NCBI GenBank assembly: GCA_045617845.1
Contig: JAZLJL010000104.1
Span: 1 to 18,131, forward strand
Direction of reading: 5' to 3'
From: UBA1181 sp045617845
Lineage (GTDB): Bacteria > Bacteroidota > Bacteroidia > Bacteroidales > Paludibacteraceae
Length of the DNA stretch: 18,131 bases
Position numbers and translations under genes: made by a program. The notes under the pieces are model-generated. The model was not told the DNA's origin and ran no database searches. It saw only the letters and a program-made list of their open reading frames with translations. Every line of letters begins with the position of its first letter. Position 1 is the stretch's first letter. Below are positions 7,706 through 17,400 of this stretch, piece by piece.

Positions 7706-7737
7706 GTTCGCTTTTTATCCGTTTTTTTTTATCTTTG
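7703..7737 (+). promoter_or_regulatory. Promoter of the 709-aa/DUF4112 unit
   Basis: TATCTTTG at 7730-7737 matches the -7 consensus TAnnTTTG fully. TTTG at 7703-7706 is a candidate -33 element, with a 23-base spacer that is slightly longer than the usual 19-21. ATG 7777 lies 39 bases downstream. The -33 element overlaps the T run of the preceding terminator. Confidence 0.6.
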
Positions 7738-7776
7738 CTTATGTCATATGATTGAAAAACGTAATTGGATTAGAAT

Positions 7777-9906
7777 ATGGAAGAAGAAAAAGTATATGCT
7801 TTTATAAAGGAAATTGCTGATGACCATTTTCCCAGGAAAGAGAAAATCACCCGTGCGGATGTCGCTTCCATCCTCAAGGATAAGTATCGTGTGGATTGTG
7901 CGGATGGCGCGGAAATGAGCCGTAGGGTTTATGCCGCTTATATTCATTCCGGTAAACCTGAATCTATCCGTTGGACGGTCGTGTCCAACAATGGAGGTAT
8001 GAGCGTGGTCGACCAGTATGAATTGAACGCCCGCTTGGATGGCGATGAGGCTTTGTCTGCCCTGCCGATTGTGGAAAAGGACTTAGGCTTGTCGCGTGAC
8101 CTTTTGTCCGAAGCTAAATCTAGCGTGGAGGATGTCTTGAAGATTGAGTTGGCAAAGGATGTCGCTTCTCTACACAAGTGGCTGCAAGGCACGAGCGCGA
8201 TTGACGAGGTGCGCGAGAAGAGCCTCTCCTTGATGCACAATTATGGAAAGATGGTGGACGGTTACAAGGCTGCCGAGAATGGCGTGAGGACGGATATCCA
8301 TGATTTTGTGGAACTGCGCGCTTCCGTCAATTCCACTTTCCTCCAATATGCGAATGCCTTGGTGGATGTGTTCGGTGATTCCATCAAAGTGGTGGCGCCG
8401 CAACTCTTCGATTTCGACAAGGTGGGCTATCTGGATGTCTCGGCTATGCAGAAACGTACGCAGTTGGAGTTCGATAAATTGGACGAGAACTGCACGGTCC
8501 TCTTGGGCGAGGTCGCTTCGCATTTCAACCAGACGGTCAACCAATTGCCTATGTGGCTGAAGGTGAACCGCTCTGTCGGTCCTAGGGCCGGTTTGTATGG
8601 TTCCCTCGTGATGGGAGCGGTCTCATATCTCAATCATTGGCTCGACGCTCAGGAGAAGTCTGTCCGTGTGCGCAATGAATATGTCAAGCTCGAACAGGGT
8701 GTCATGAAAGACCGCCAACAGATGAGCGGGGATTTGCTCCGTCTCGCTAAGATCCATAAGGTGATGAACGATTTATATATCCCTTCCGCCTCTCTGTTCA
8801 TGCGACATGCTGACTCTGTCCTATCCTCTGATTTGAAGAATTTGTTGGATAGTGTTTACCAAGGGGACCTTCTCCCGCTGAAGAAGGAACGCGATGAACT
8901 CTTGGCGCGTTGCAAGGATTTGGAGAGAAGCATCAATGACCATAATGAAAACATATCGCTCTTCGATGCCCAATTGGTGGAGATGAAGGGAATGTTGAAC
9001 TCCCAAAAAGACAACTACGACCATGCCATGGAGCGTAAACCGACGGAGCCTGGATTGATGAAACGTATTCTCACCTTTGGTGTCGCCCAACGTGAATATG
9101 GTAGACGTCTGTTGGAATGGGACGAACAGGATGGTCTGCTTGTGAACGCTTACCAGGATACCTTGATGGATGTTGAGGAGGGCTCCGAAGACCGCAATTC
9201 GCATGCCGCCCAACTGGAACGCGACAAGAAGGAGTATGAGGCTTGCAAGACTAGGGTTGAAGACCTGAACAAGCAAATCGCCCAACGGTTGAACTGTTCT
9301 CCTCAACAGAAGGCGGATGTCCTCAAACATTTGAGGAACCTTTTGCCTTTGCTCCATACCGGTAAGGCAATCGTGGAGAATAAGCTTGATGATAGCCTGT
9401 TGGACGTCTATGTCCCTTCCCATGTGGATGAGGTGTTGTCGCTGCCTGATGATGTGGAACGCAACTTGCATGGCTTTGTCTCGAAGGTTTGCTCGGAAAT
9501 CAAGGATTCGGGTGTCGAGATTTCTCGCTCCGTTTTGCGCGACTTCGGACTTTCCGAGGCTGAGATGACTGTCGAATTGAGCCAGTCCGCACTCTCCGCA
9601 GTGGAGAAAACTTCCGAATTGCTGAAGAACTGGAGCTATCTGCAGACTCAACAGATGAAGTCTCAGTTGTCCGAGGCGGTCTACAAGAATGAAATGGAAC
9701 GTTTGAAGACGGATTTCCGTTCCGCCATGTCCGACATCGACCAAAGAAGTAAAATCCTCGTGGAGGTGATGAAAAGGGCGAATACGGCAGCGGATAAAGA
9801 TGAACTGCGCAGGGCTTTGGCTGATCTGTCGGGCATACCGGAAGCGGAAATGACCGAAAAGGATTTGGAGGATATATTGTCTGGAAAGAAAATTTTGAAG
9901 ATTTAA
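7777..9906 (+). CDS. Uncharacterised 709-residue helical coiled-coil protein
   Basis: I do not recognise a family. The frame is a real gene by its codon use, length, promoter and coupling to the next gene. There is no signal peptide and no clear transmembrane helix, so it is probably cytosolic. Residues 1-65 form a compact charged N-terminal domain (KITRADVASILKDKY) that could be a small helical or winged-helix-like fold. Most of the rest is predicted helical. There are coiled-coil stretches at about 365-420 (LKKERDELLARCKDLERSI) and 470-507, and a long amphipathic helix at about 600-690. The only apolar stretch is at about 268-289 (RAGLYGSLVMGAVSYL), in the middle of the helical region. Such a hairpin-like apolar element in a long helical bundle recalls alpha-pore-forming or membrane-remodelling proteins, but that is speculation. 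The stop is one base before the DUF4112 start, so the products probably work together. Confidence 0.8.
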   Translation: MEEEKVYAFIKEIADDHFPRKEKITRADVASILKDKYRVDCADGAEMSRRVYAAYIHSGKPESIRWTVVSNNGGMSVVDQYELNARLDGDEALSALPIVEKDLGLSRDLLSEAKSSVEDVLKIELAKDVASLHKWLQGTSAIDEVREKSLSLMHNYGKMVDGYKAAENGVRTDIHDFVELRASVNSTFLQYANALVDVFGDSIKVVAPQLFDFDKVGYLDVSAMQKRTQLEFDKLDENCTVLLGEVASHFNQTVNQLPMWLKVNRSVGPRAGLYGSLVMGAVSYLNHWLDAQEKSVRVRNEYVKLEQGVMKDRQQMSGDLLRLAKIHKVMNDLYIPSASLFMRHADSVLSSDLKNLLDSVYQGDLLPLKKERDELLARCKDLERSINDHNENISLFDAQLVEMKGMLNSQKDNYDHAMERKPTEPGLMKRILTFGVAQREYGRRLLEWDEQDGLLVNAYQDTLMDVEEGSEDRNSHAAQLERDKKEYEACKTRVEDLNKQIAQRLNCSPQQKADVLKHLRNLLPLLHTGKAIVENKLDDSLLDVYVPSHVDEVLSLPDDVERNLHGFVSKVCSEIKDSGVEISRSVLRDFGLSEAEMTVELSQSALSAVEKTSELLKNWSYLQTQQMKSQLSEAVYKNEMERLKTDFRSAMSDIDQRSKILVEVMKRANTAADKDELRRALADLSGIPEAEMTEKDLEDILSGKKILKI

Positions 9907-9907
9907 T

Positions 9908-10444
9908 ATGTCGAATTATAGAAGGGAGAAGACAAGGGAGAAGTTCGGCTTCGATTCTGAGAAGGAGGTCGCTAAGGCTAAAGCTGCAAAATGTACGGCT
10001 GAGCAGGAACGCAAACGGAAGGCGATGCGTCGTGAAAGAATCGAATCGAACTCGCTCTATCGTGTTTTGATTGGCGGGGCGATCGGTTTCGACATCTTAG
10101 ATGCGGTTGTTGGTTTCATCGAGGGAGTGGGGGATTTGTTGTCTGGCGTCGTAGGTGTCGCCTACGTCTACCTGAGTTTATGCGTGGTGAGGTCGTTGAG
10201 GCTGACGATGGCGGTGCTGTGCGTCTCTTTGACCGATTTGTTGATCGGACTGATACCCGTGGCGGGAACGGTGGTCGACATCTTCTTCTGCGGTAGCTAC
10301 ATCAACCGCATGATGATTAAGGGCTTTGTGGAGGATGACAGAAAGGCGAAGCGTAGGGTGAACCTAATTTCCTCGGCGGGATTCATTGTGGTTGTAGGCC
10401 TGTTTTGGTTGGTGAAAACATTGATAGGACGTATGAGCTTTTAG
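9908..10444 (+). CDS. DUF4112 family membrane protein
   Basis: The 178-residue protein has a strongly basic, charged N-terminus (residues 1-48, rich in K/R/E) and then hydrophobic segments at about 52-70, 72-95, 100-130 and 155-173. The motifs GVGDLLSG (about 73-80) and LLIGLIPVAGTVVDIFF fit DUF4112, a bacterial inner-membrane family of unknown role whose hallmark is repeated IPxxGD/D-type turns. Here the second copy reads GTVVD rather than the more usual GDxxD (family detail from memory). The start codon lies one base after the stop of the 709-residue gene, so translation is very likely coupled. A natural reading is that this protein anchors the soluble coiled-coil partner at the membrane through its charged tail (inference). 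A strong hairpin follows at 10465. Confidence 0.8.
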   Translation: MSNYRREKTREKFGFDSEKEVAKAKAAKCTAEQERKRKAMRRERIESNSLYRVLIGGAIGFDILDAVVGFIEGVGDLLSGVVGVAYVYLSLCVVRSLRLTMAVLCVSLTDLLIGLIPVAGTVVDIFFCGSYINRMMIKGFVEDDRKAKRRVNLISSAGFIVVVGLFWLVKTLIGRMSF

Positions 10445-10464
10445 AAGCGCTGAAATAGAAGGAC

Positions 10465-10497
10465 AGGAGAAAGTCCCTGTTGCGGGACGACTCTCCT
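10465..10497 (+). terminator. Strong two-part hairpin ending the 709-aa/DUF4112 unit
   Basis: AGGAGA (10465-10470) pairs with TCTCCT (10492-10497). Inside, GTCCC (10473-10477) pairs with GGGAC (10484-10488) around loop TGTTGC, separated by a small internal loop. It lies 20 bases after the stop codon. No uninterrupted T tract follows (the next bases are CCTCCCTCTGATATTTT), so it is either a weak terminator or an mRNA 3'-end stabiliser. Confidence 0.6.
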
Positions 10498-10662
10498 CCT
10501 CCCTCTGATATTTTCCTTCTAAAGTTTTTTAGGATAGCGTCGGCTGAGACGCTGCGTCGTTGATAAGCATCTGAACTTAGAAGCTTGGAACATGATGCAT
10601 ATTCCGACATTAGACAAAAGATTTTTCCTGTGATGTTTCCGCTTGCTGATTTTTGACGAGTT

Positions 10663-11094
10663 ATGGCGTGCCTTATTATATTCGATGAAAGTTTGTGTTT
10701 TTGTTTTATTATCACTATATTTAAGAAAATAATTCTGTTTTTGTCGCCAGCCGTGCGTCTCTATTGTAAAGGCTCGGAGCTCGATGATGAGAAATCTTTG
10801 CCGGATTATCGGATGATGATGGCTATTTATTTGCTTAGAGATTGGGGCTGGAAAAGAACTAAACTGGAACCGTCGAACGTGTTGACTCAATGAAGAATGT
10901 TACTAATTTATGTGAGAAAGCGGGCGATAGTGGAGAAAGATGCGGGTGCTGAAATCTTGGCTTACGATGTGATAGGGCGTCTTGTCGCTCATTATGATGC
11001 GGCAAAACATGACTTTGTGGATGATTCGGTCCCGCACGTTGGTGTCTATGTCATCAGGTATGGTGATGTGGCGAAATGCGTCACGATTCCATGA
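10663..11094 (+). pseudogene. Remnant of a T9SS cargo gene: orphan C-terminal sorting domain
   Basis: The 65 codons at 10897-11094 read as a complete T9SS type A sorting domain with no cargo. They run from IYVRKRAIVEKDAGAE through ILAYDVIGRLVAHYDA and DDSVPHVGVYVIRYGD to KCVTIP, which closely follows the family pattern (strand, YDxxGRLV, PxGVYVxRxGD, last strand). A 76-codon frame at 10663-10893 lies in the same reading frame and ends in a single TGA (10891-10893) just before it. Its last 40 codons (from about KGSELDDEKSL) are protein-like; the first part is low-complexity and probably not coding. There is no signal peptide, so the piece cannot be exported. The best reading is the 3' end of a broken cargo gene. 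The sorting-domain part is well supported; joining the upstream frame to it is tentative. Confidence 0.6.
10692..10723 (+). promoter_or_regulatory. Promoter-like pair upstream of the orphan sorting domain
   Basis: TTTG at 10692-10695 and TATATTTA at 10716-10723 are 20 bases apart. The second box matches seven of eight positions of TAnnTTTG. The region is very AT-rich, so a chance match is possible. If real, it would transcribe the remnants at 10663-11094. Confidence 0.3.
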
Positions 11095-11158
11095 CGGGAT
11101 TGCGTGCAAAAACACTTTTGTCCGAGATGTTAAATGAATTATTCTAAAAAAAGGAAAT

Positions 11159-11419
11159 ATGAAAACCGTTATTTGTAGATTTTGGGCTTTTATATGTTGC
11201 CTGATAATGGCGACAAGTGTATGTGGGGCAGTAGATGAGGAAGGTATTCCCCAACTAGTGGGTGATGGCTCCACCGAGAACCCATATCAAATCAAAAATG
11301 CCGACGATCTTTATTGGTTCGCCGAACATATAAATCACGGCAATGAAAATGAGAAATGTATAACTCTGCAAATAAATGAATATGATATATTTTTTAATTC
11401 ATCTTATGAAAAAAAATAA
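11159..11419 (+). pseudogene. Truncated N-terminal fragment of a GLUG-type surface protein
   Basis: The 86 codons encode a signal peptide (MKTVICRF, a hydrophobic core, cleavage probably after CGA near residue 23) and then GDGSTENPYQIKNADDLYWFAEHINHG written in two parts: GDGSTENPYQIKNADD and LYWFAEHINHG. This is the same entry domain that opens the giant GLUG protein downstream (YQIANAGNLYWFADFVNNG). Similarity fades after ITLQINEYDIFF, where an extracellular-repeat protein should continue for hundreds of residues. The frame stops at 11419, overlapping the giant gene's first 14 bases in another frame. AAGGAAA precedes the ATG. It is probably a leftover of an older or duplicated copy cut off at the recombination point, although a short secreted peptide cannot be excluded. 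Confidence 0.65.
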
Positions 11420-14400
11420 GTTTTTTCTCGCCCTCATGGGCGCAATTCTGCTGAGTGCCAATGTGCTTGCAGGCGGACCTTTGTACGATGAGAACGGATT
11501 CGCCATAAATCCCGAGAATCCTAATCAGTATCAGGAGCCAACTGTAACCGATGGCGTTTATCAAATCGCCAATGCTGGAAATCTCTATTGGTTCGCTGAT
11601 TTTGTGAACAACGGTAACACCAGCGCCAATGCCGTACTTACAAGCAACATCATAGCAAACGAAAATCTTCTCTCGTCATTGAAAAAAGATGAAGATGGAA
11701 ATGGAAATGTTATCAATGGCTCTGATTTCAAAGCGTGGACCCCTATAGGAAATTCAGATGTCTATTACACAGGTACTTTCGACGGAAATGGCCATACCAT
11801 CCGCGGACTGTATTTCAACGATGAAAGTACGGAATATGTGGGCCTGTTCGGATACATCGATGAATCCGCCAAAGTCCAGAACGTGGGCTTGGTTGATTCC
11901 TATTTCAAGGGCTACCAGTATGTCGGTGGCGTGGCCGGGTATAACAAAGGCACAGTCAGCAACGTTTACAACACGGGCGCCGTAAGCGGGGAAAACTTTG
12001 TCGGCGGCGTGGTCGGGTATAATGATGGCGGCACCGTCAGCAACGCGTACAACACGGGTTCCGTGAGCGGATCTGGCGACTATGTCGGTGGCGTGGTCGG
12101 GGCGAACTATGGCACGGTCAGCAACGCGTACAACACGGGCTCCGTGAGCGGATCTGTCGACAATGTCGGTGGCGTGGTCGGGTATAGTTTCAATGGCACA
12201 GTCAGCAACGTGTACAACACGGGCTCCGTGAGTGGAAATGGCGTAGGTGTCGGCGGCGTGGTCGGTAATAACTATGGCACGGTCAGCAACGTGTACAACA
12301 CGGGCTCCGTGAACGGAACAGACGGCTATGTCGGCGGCGTGGTCGGGGATAATGATGGCGGCACCGTCAGCAACGGCTTCTTCAATACGGAAGTGACTTG
12401 CGAAAATTGCGATGTCGTTGAGGGCACAACGGGCATGTCGTCTGGAGAATTCGCCGATGGTACTGTCGCAAGGCTCCTGCACGACTGGTGCGAAATGGAC
12501 GGCGGAGTTTGCAAGGAAGGCGGCCTGAACGGCTCCATCTGGGGGCAGGACCTGACAAAGGAAAATTCCCTGCCTGACTTCAGCGGCAAGATTACCGGTA
12601 CATTGTATCTGTTGACTTTGGTGACTTTTGATGAAGATTCCCGTACATATCCGACGGAATATATGAAGGAACTTGGGCTTGAACTTCCTACGGACCTTGT
12701 ACGCGAAGGCTATGTTTTCGCGGGCTGGTCCACGAAGCAGGTCTCGACCTCCATGGCCGATATCGTGACTTCCATCGCGAAGGGCGCAACAGGCGCAAAA
12801 ACGTTCTACGCGCAGTGGATGAAGGTGAGTGAAGAGGGCGTGTACGAAATCGCTACGGCTGTGGACCTTTACAAGTTCGCTCAACTCGTGAATGGCGGCG
12901 CTATCGACATCAAAGGCAAGTTGACTGCTGATATCTGCGTGAACGCTTGTGGTGAAGGCGAGTCCGTGCTCAAGGCTGACGGATCTTTGAATGGAGACGG
13001 TTCCAACTTCACGCCGTGGACTCCGATTGGAACATCCGCGCAAAAATTTATTGGAACTTTCGATGGCGCTGGCCATACCATCAGCGGATTGTATGTTGAT
13101 GGCGCCGAATATGCGGGACTTTTCGGATATGTCTTTGTTGATAATATTAATGGTGAAGATGAAAAAGGCGTTGTGAAAAATGTAGGTATCGAGGATTCCT
13201 ACATCAGCGGAATAAAATATGTCGGCGGCGTGGTCGCGTATAACGAGGGACGCACTTTAAGCGTCTACAATGCGGGAAATGTTACCGGTTCCGGCTCTGG
13301 TTGCGCTACTGGTGGCGTGGTCGGATATAACGTTGGCCTGGTCAGTGATGCTTATAATGCGGGAGCTGTGAAATCCTCCGTGAACGATTGCTCGACGGGT
13401 GGAGTGGTCGGCCTTAATGCGGGTTTTGTCTTTTATGTCTATAATATCGGTGCGGTAAGTGGTGGCGCTAACGTGGGCGGAGTCGTTGGGAGTAACAGCA
13501 GTATGATTTCTAAAGCCTACTACAATACAGAAGTTTTTACAGGGAATGCCGTTGGTTCCGGAAATCTGCCTAATCCAGCCGCTGGTAAGACGGCTGTGGA
13601 ACTTTCGTCCCTTGAAATTGTGGACCTGGTTTCCGACAAAGATCATGTGGGGTCGTCGGCCTGGGTGGTTGGTTCCGGCAGGGTTGTCATGAGCGATAAT
13701 AAGTTGGTGTACAAACTCCCTGGCCTAAAAGGGTTCAGTTCGCAGCCTGAAATTGTCCTTATGCAAGCGAACGACCAGAATGTGTTTGAAATCGGCTCTG
13801 CCCAGGAACTCAAGGGGTTTGCGGAGTACGCGGGCAGTGGCGCAATTTCAATCAACGCCAAGCTGACTGCGGATATCTGCCTGAATGCCTGCGGAGCGGG
13901 CGAATCTGTACTTGATGCCAATGGCTCGTTGAATGGTGACGGCGCTAATTTTGAACAGTGGACTCCAATCAACATCGCTTCTATGAGTACGAATATGTCG
14001 CTTGACGGCAACGGCCATACCATCAGCGGGCTTTATTTCCGCAACGCAGACAAGGACAGTGTCGGCTTTTTCGGCAGTCTGCAAGGAACAGTCTCCATCA
14101 GCAACTTGGGCATCGAGGATTCCTATATTGAAGGGAACGATAATGTAGGAGTCTTTGTCGGAGTAAACGACAACTCCAACTTGACGATTACGAACTGTTT
14201 CGGCGCGGGTTACGTGAAAGGGAATGGTTATGTTGCTGGCTTTGTCGGGCAGTCAAAAGGCGGTTTGAACATCGCGAATAGTTACAGCGTAAGTATTGTG
14301 AATGGAGAAGATTATACTGGCAGTTTTATTGGGAGTGGTGCTTTGGCAAACGTCGCAAACAGCTTTTTTCTTAATGGCAGTTCCAACGTTGGCGGCACCC

Positions 14401-17400
14401 AAAAATCCGCTGATGAATTCCACGACGGCACGGTTGCTGTGCTTCTGCACAACTACGACAAAAATGACGTTAACGGCCTCGTCTGGGGTCAGGACTTGAC
14501 AAATGCGAATTCCTTGCCGGACTTCAGTAGCAAAATTGGCACTCCGTATTCTTTGATATTGCATACATTTGATGGTGATACCCGCAAGTACCAGACGGAA
14601 TATGTGAGCGAAATGGGACTTGAACTTCCTACGGATTTGACTCGCGAAACTCATGTTTTCTTGGGCTGGTCTACGAAGGAAACTGCGGAATCTTCCGCTG
14701 ACATCGTGACTTCCATCGCGAAGGGCGAAACAAGCGAAATGGAATTCTATGCGCAGTGGATGAAGGTGAATTCCGAACAGGTGTTCGAAATTGCCTCAAA
14801 GGAAAATCTTTACGAGTTCGCAAAATGGACAAATATGGGCTTCGTCATCGATGCTAAATTAGTTGCAGACATCTGCCTGAATGTTTGTGGTGAAGGCGAG
14901 TCCGTGCTCAATGCTGACGGATCTTTGAATGGTGACGGTTCCGAGTTCACACAGTGGACCCCGATTGGAACGGAAACCCAAAAATTCAAAGGAACTTTCG
15001 ATGGCGCAGGCCATACCATCAGCGGATTGTATTTTAATCAAGATGCAAGTAATGCAGGACTTTTCGGGAGAAGTACGAAAGGTGGTTCTATCAAGAATGT
15101 CGGCGTGGTGGACTCCTATATCAAGGGTAAGAATAATGTTGGTGGCATTGTCGGACATAATGGTAATTGCACAGTCAGCAATGTTTTTAGCACGAGTACG
15201 GTGGAAGGAGGCGAAAATGTCGGGGGCATTGCTGGTAAAAACGACGCTGGAACCATAGTAAATGCTTACAATATGGGTGCTGTAAGTGGAGCTTTTAGGG
15301 TTGGTGGCATTGCTGGGTGTAATCAAGACACTACATCGCACATCAACAACGTTTATAGTTCTGGAACCGTAAGTGGTCCAAAAGACCAATATGCGAGGGG
15401 CTTGGTTGGGTATAATAGTGATTATATAAAGAACATCAAAAATGCCTTTTACAACACGGATGTCTTTGATGGGGACGCTGTTGGAAATGTTGATGGAACA
15501 AACGTCGAGGGTAAGACGACTGCTGAACTTGCCGCACTTACGATTGGATTCGAAGGTGCGGACTTTCCTCTGCTGACAGACGAAACTGAAAGTCCCTGGG
15601 TTGAAGGTTCTGGAACGCCTGTTGTAAGCAATGGCAAACTGGTGTACAAATTCCCAGGACTCAAGATTTTTAACTCGCAGCCACAGCCGGAAGTGGTGCT
15701 TTTCAATGTCCAAAAAGGTTCCGATGGAAAAGACTATTGCGAAATTGCCAATGCTGATGATTTGTTCAAGTTCGCACAACTCGTGAATGGCGGCGCTACT
15801 GGACTCAACGCCAAGTTGATGGCTGACATCTGCGTGAACGCTTGCGGCGAAGGCGAGTCCGTGCTCAATGCCGATGGAACTTTGAACGGCGACGGCAGCA
15901 GCTTCACTCCGTGGACACCGATAACCGTTTCTGAAGGTGTGATGTTGGCGTTCGACGGTAATGGTCATACTATCAGCGGGCTGTACATTAATAAAGAAAA
16001 ATCTTCCCAGATTGGACTTTTTGGTCAGGTGGTAGGCGATGTTTCCGTCAGCAACTTGGGTGTTGTGGATTTTTATGTTAACGGGAATGGTGAGGTCGGT
16101 AGCCTTGCCGGGCAAGTTACGGGCAAATTGAACATCAAAAACTGTTATAGTGCGGGCTACGCGGAAGGAGAAACTTATGTTGGTGGCTTTGTCGGTTTAA
16201 ATAGAGATAATGCCGAATTGAATATTGAGAACAGTTATAACGAAAGTTCAGTGAATGCATCTTCAGGTGCTGTCGGCGGTCTTGTTGGGGAAAACAATTA
16301 CGCTAGTTTGACCATCGCGAACAGCTACAACGTGGGTGCCGTGAGCGGAAACGACTATGTCGGCGGTCTTGTGGGGGATAATGACAGTGGTACATTGAAC
16401 GTTTCAAACAGTTACAACGTAGGTGTCGTGACTGCATCTAAAACAATTGCCGGCGGTCTTGTGGGGGGAGATGAATTTGGTACATTGAACGTTTCGAGCA
16501 GTTTCTTCGTTGCGACGGGCAAAAGTGGCGATACGCTCGGTGGCGTGGTTAAGACTCCTGACGAATTCGCCAACGGCGAAGTAACCGATTTATTAAACAC
16601 TGGCCAATCTCCTGCCGTTTGGCTTCAAGGTAAGGAATATCCTATTCTAAAGGACAATCACATACACTACTCATACGAAAATGGATTTTGCGTTTGTGGC
16701 AATTATGAGCAACCTGTACAAGACGAAAACGGTGTTTATCAAATATCAAACGCCGGCGAACTTTATTGGTTTGCTGACTTTGTAAACCAAGGTGGCGATA
16801 ATGCCAAAGCCAATGCAATATTGACCAATAATATTGTGGTAAATACATTAGTGTCTAAAGATGGCGAAATTGATACTGAAAATAAAGATTATAAAGAATG
16901 GACTCCGATAGGATATGATTATAATTATCCTTATCAAGGCATATTCGACGGCAATGGTCATGCCATCAGCGGACTTTATTTTAATGATTCAGATGAATGG
17001 TATGTTGGTTTGTTTGCAAATAATGATGGAACCATTCGAAACGTAGGCGTTGTTGATTCGTATTTTTATGGGTATCAATGTGTTGGCGGAGTGTGTGGGA
17101 ATAATAATAAAGGTACCATTCCCAATTGTTATAATACTAGTACAGTAAGAGGTAATAATAACATTGGTGGTGTGAGCGGATTTAATTTTGAAGGCAAAAT
17201 AGAAAATTGCTACAATACTGGTGCTGTTAGTGGTTCATTTGAAGTCGGCGAAGTGTGCGGAGGTTATGATGATAATTGGGCAACCATAACCAATTGCTAT
17301 TACCTATCCGACACTGACACTGGCGATGGAGATGGCGTATACGGTAAAACTGCCGAACAATTTGCCAATGGTACAGTAGCTAAATTGTTGTATGATGGTG

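Larger units (their letters stand above)
10445..11158. other. Mostly non-coding stretch with gene remnants
   Basis: No intact gene is seen in these 714 bases. It contains the hairpin at 10465-10497, a smaller hairpin AGCGTC (10536-10541) / GACGCT (10548-10553), a promoter-like pair (10692-10723), a doubtful frame at 10663-10893 and an orphan T9SS sorting domain at 10897-11094. The mixture looks like decayed sequence between the conserved left part and the GLUG locus. Confidence 0.5.

Noticed and set aside
7777..10444. A phage-defence system made of the 709-residue and DUF4112 genes
   Set aside because: No nuclease, NTPase, TIR, cyclase or other known effector or sensor motif is visible, and no mobile-element or defence genes flank the pair. 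I therefore report it only as an unknown two-gene unit.
10663..10893. An independent small protein of 76 residues
   Set aside because: The first third is low-complexity AT-rich reading (CFCFIITIFKKIILF) without family resemblance. I treat it at most as a possible upstream part of the broken T9SS cargo gene.
11386..11393. TATATTTT as the promoter of the giant GLUG gene
   Set aside because: It matches seven of eight positions of TAnnTTTG but has no TTTG at the right distance upstream, and the surroundings are AT-rich, so chance is likely.
11910..12395. Regular 81-bp repeats as a CRISPR array
   Set aside because: The repeats are in frame, encode GLUG motifs without variable spacers, and sit inside a long open frame. 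No cas gene is present.
11754..13076. A 440-codon open frame on the minus strand opposite the GLUG gene
   Set aside because: It is the reverse reading of the repeat codons (GGC, GTC, AAC types) and encodes a repetitive HGARVV...DHAAD pattern. The plus strand has a signal peptide and recognisable domains in the same place. The same applies to the frames at 14859-16115, 13257-13646 and 17514-18020 on the minus strand.
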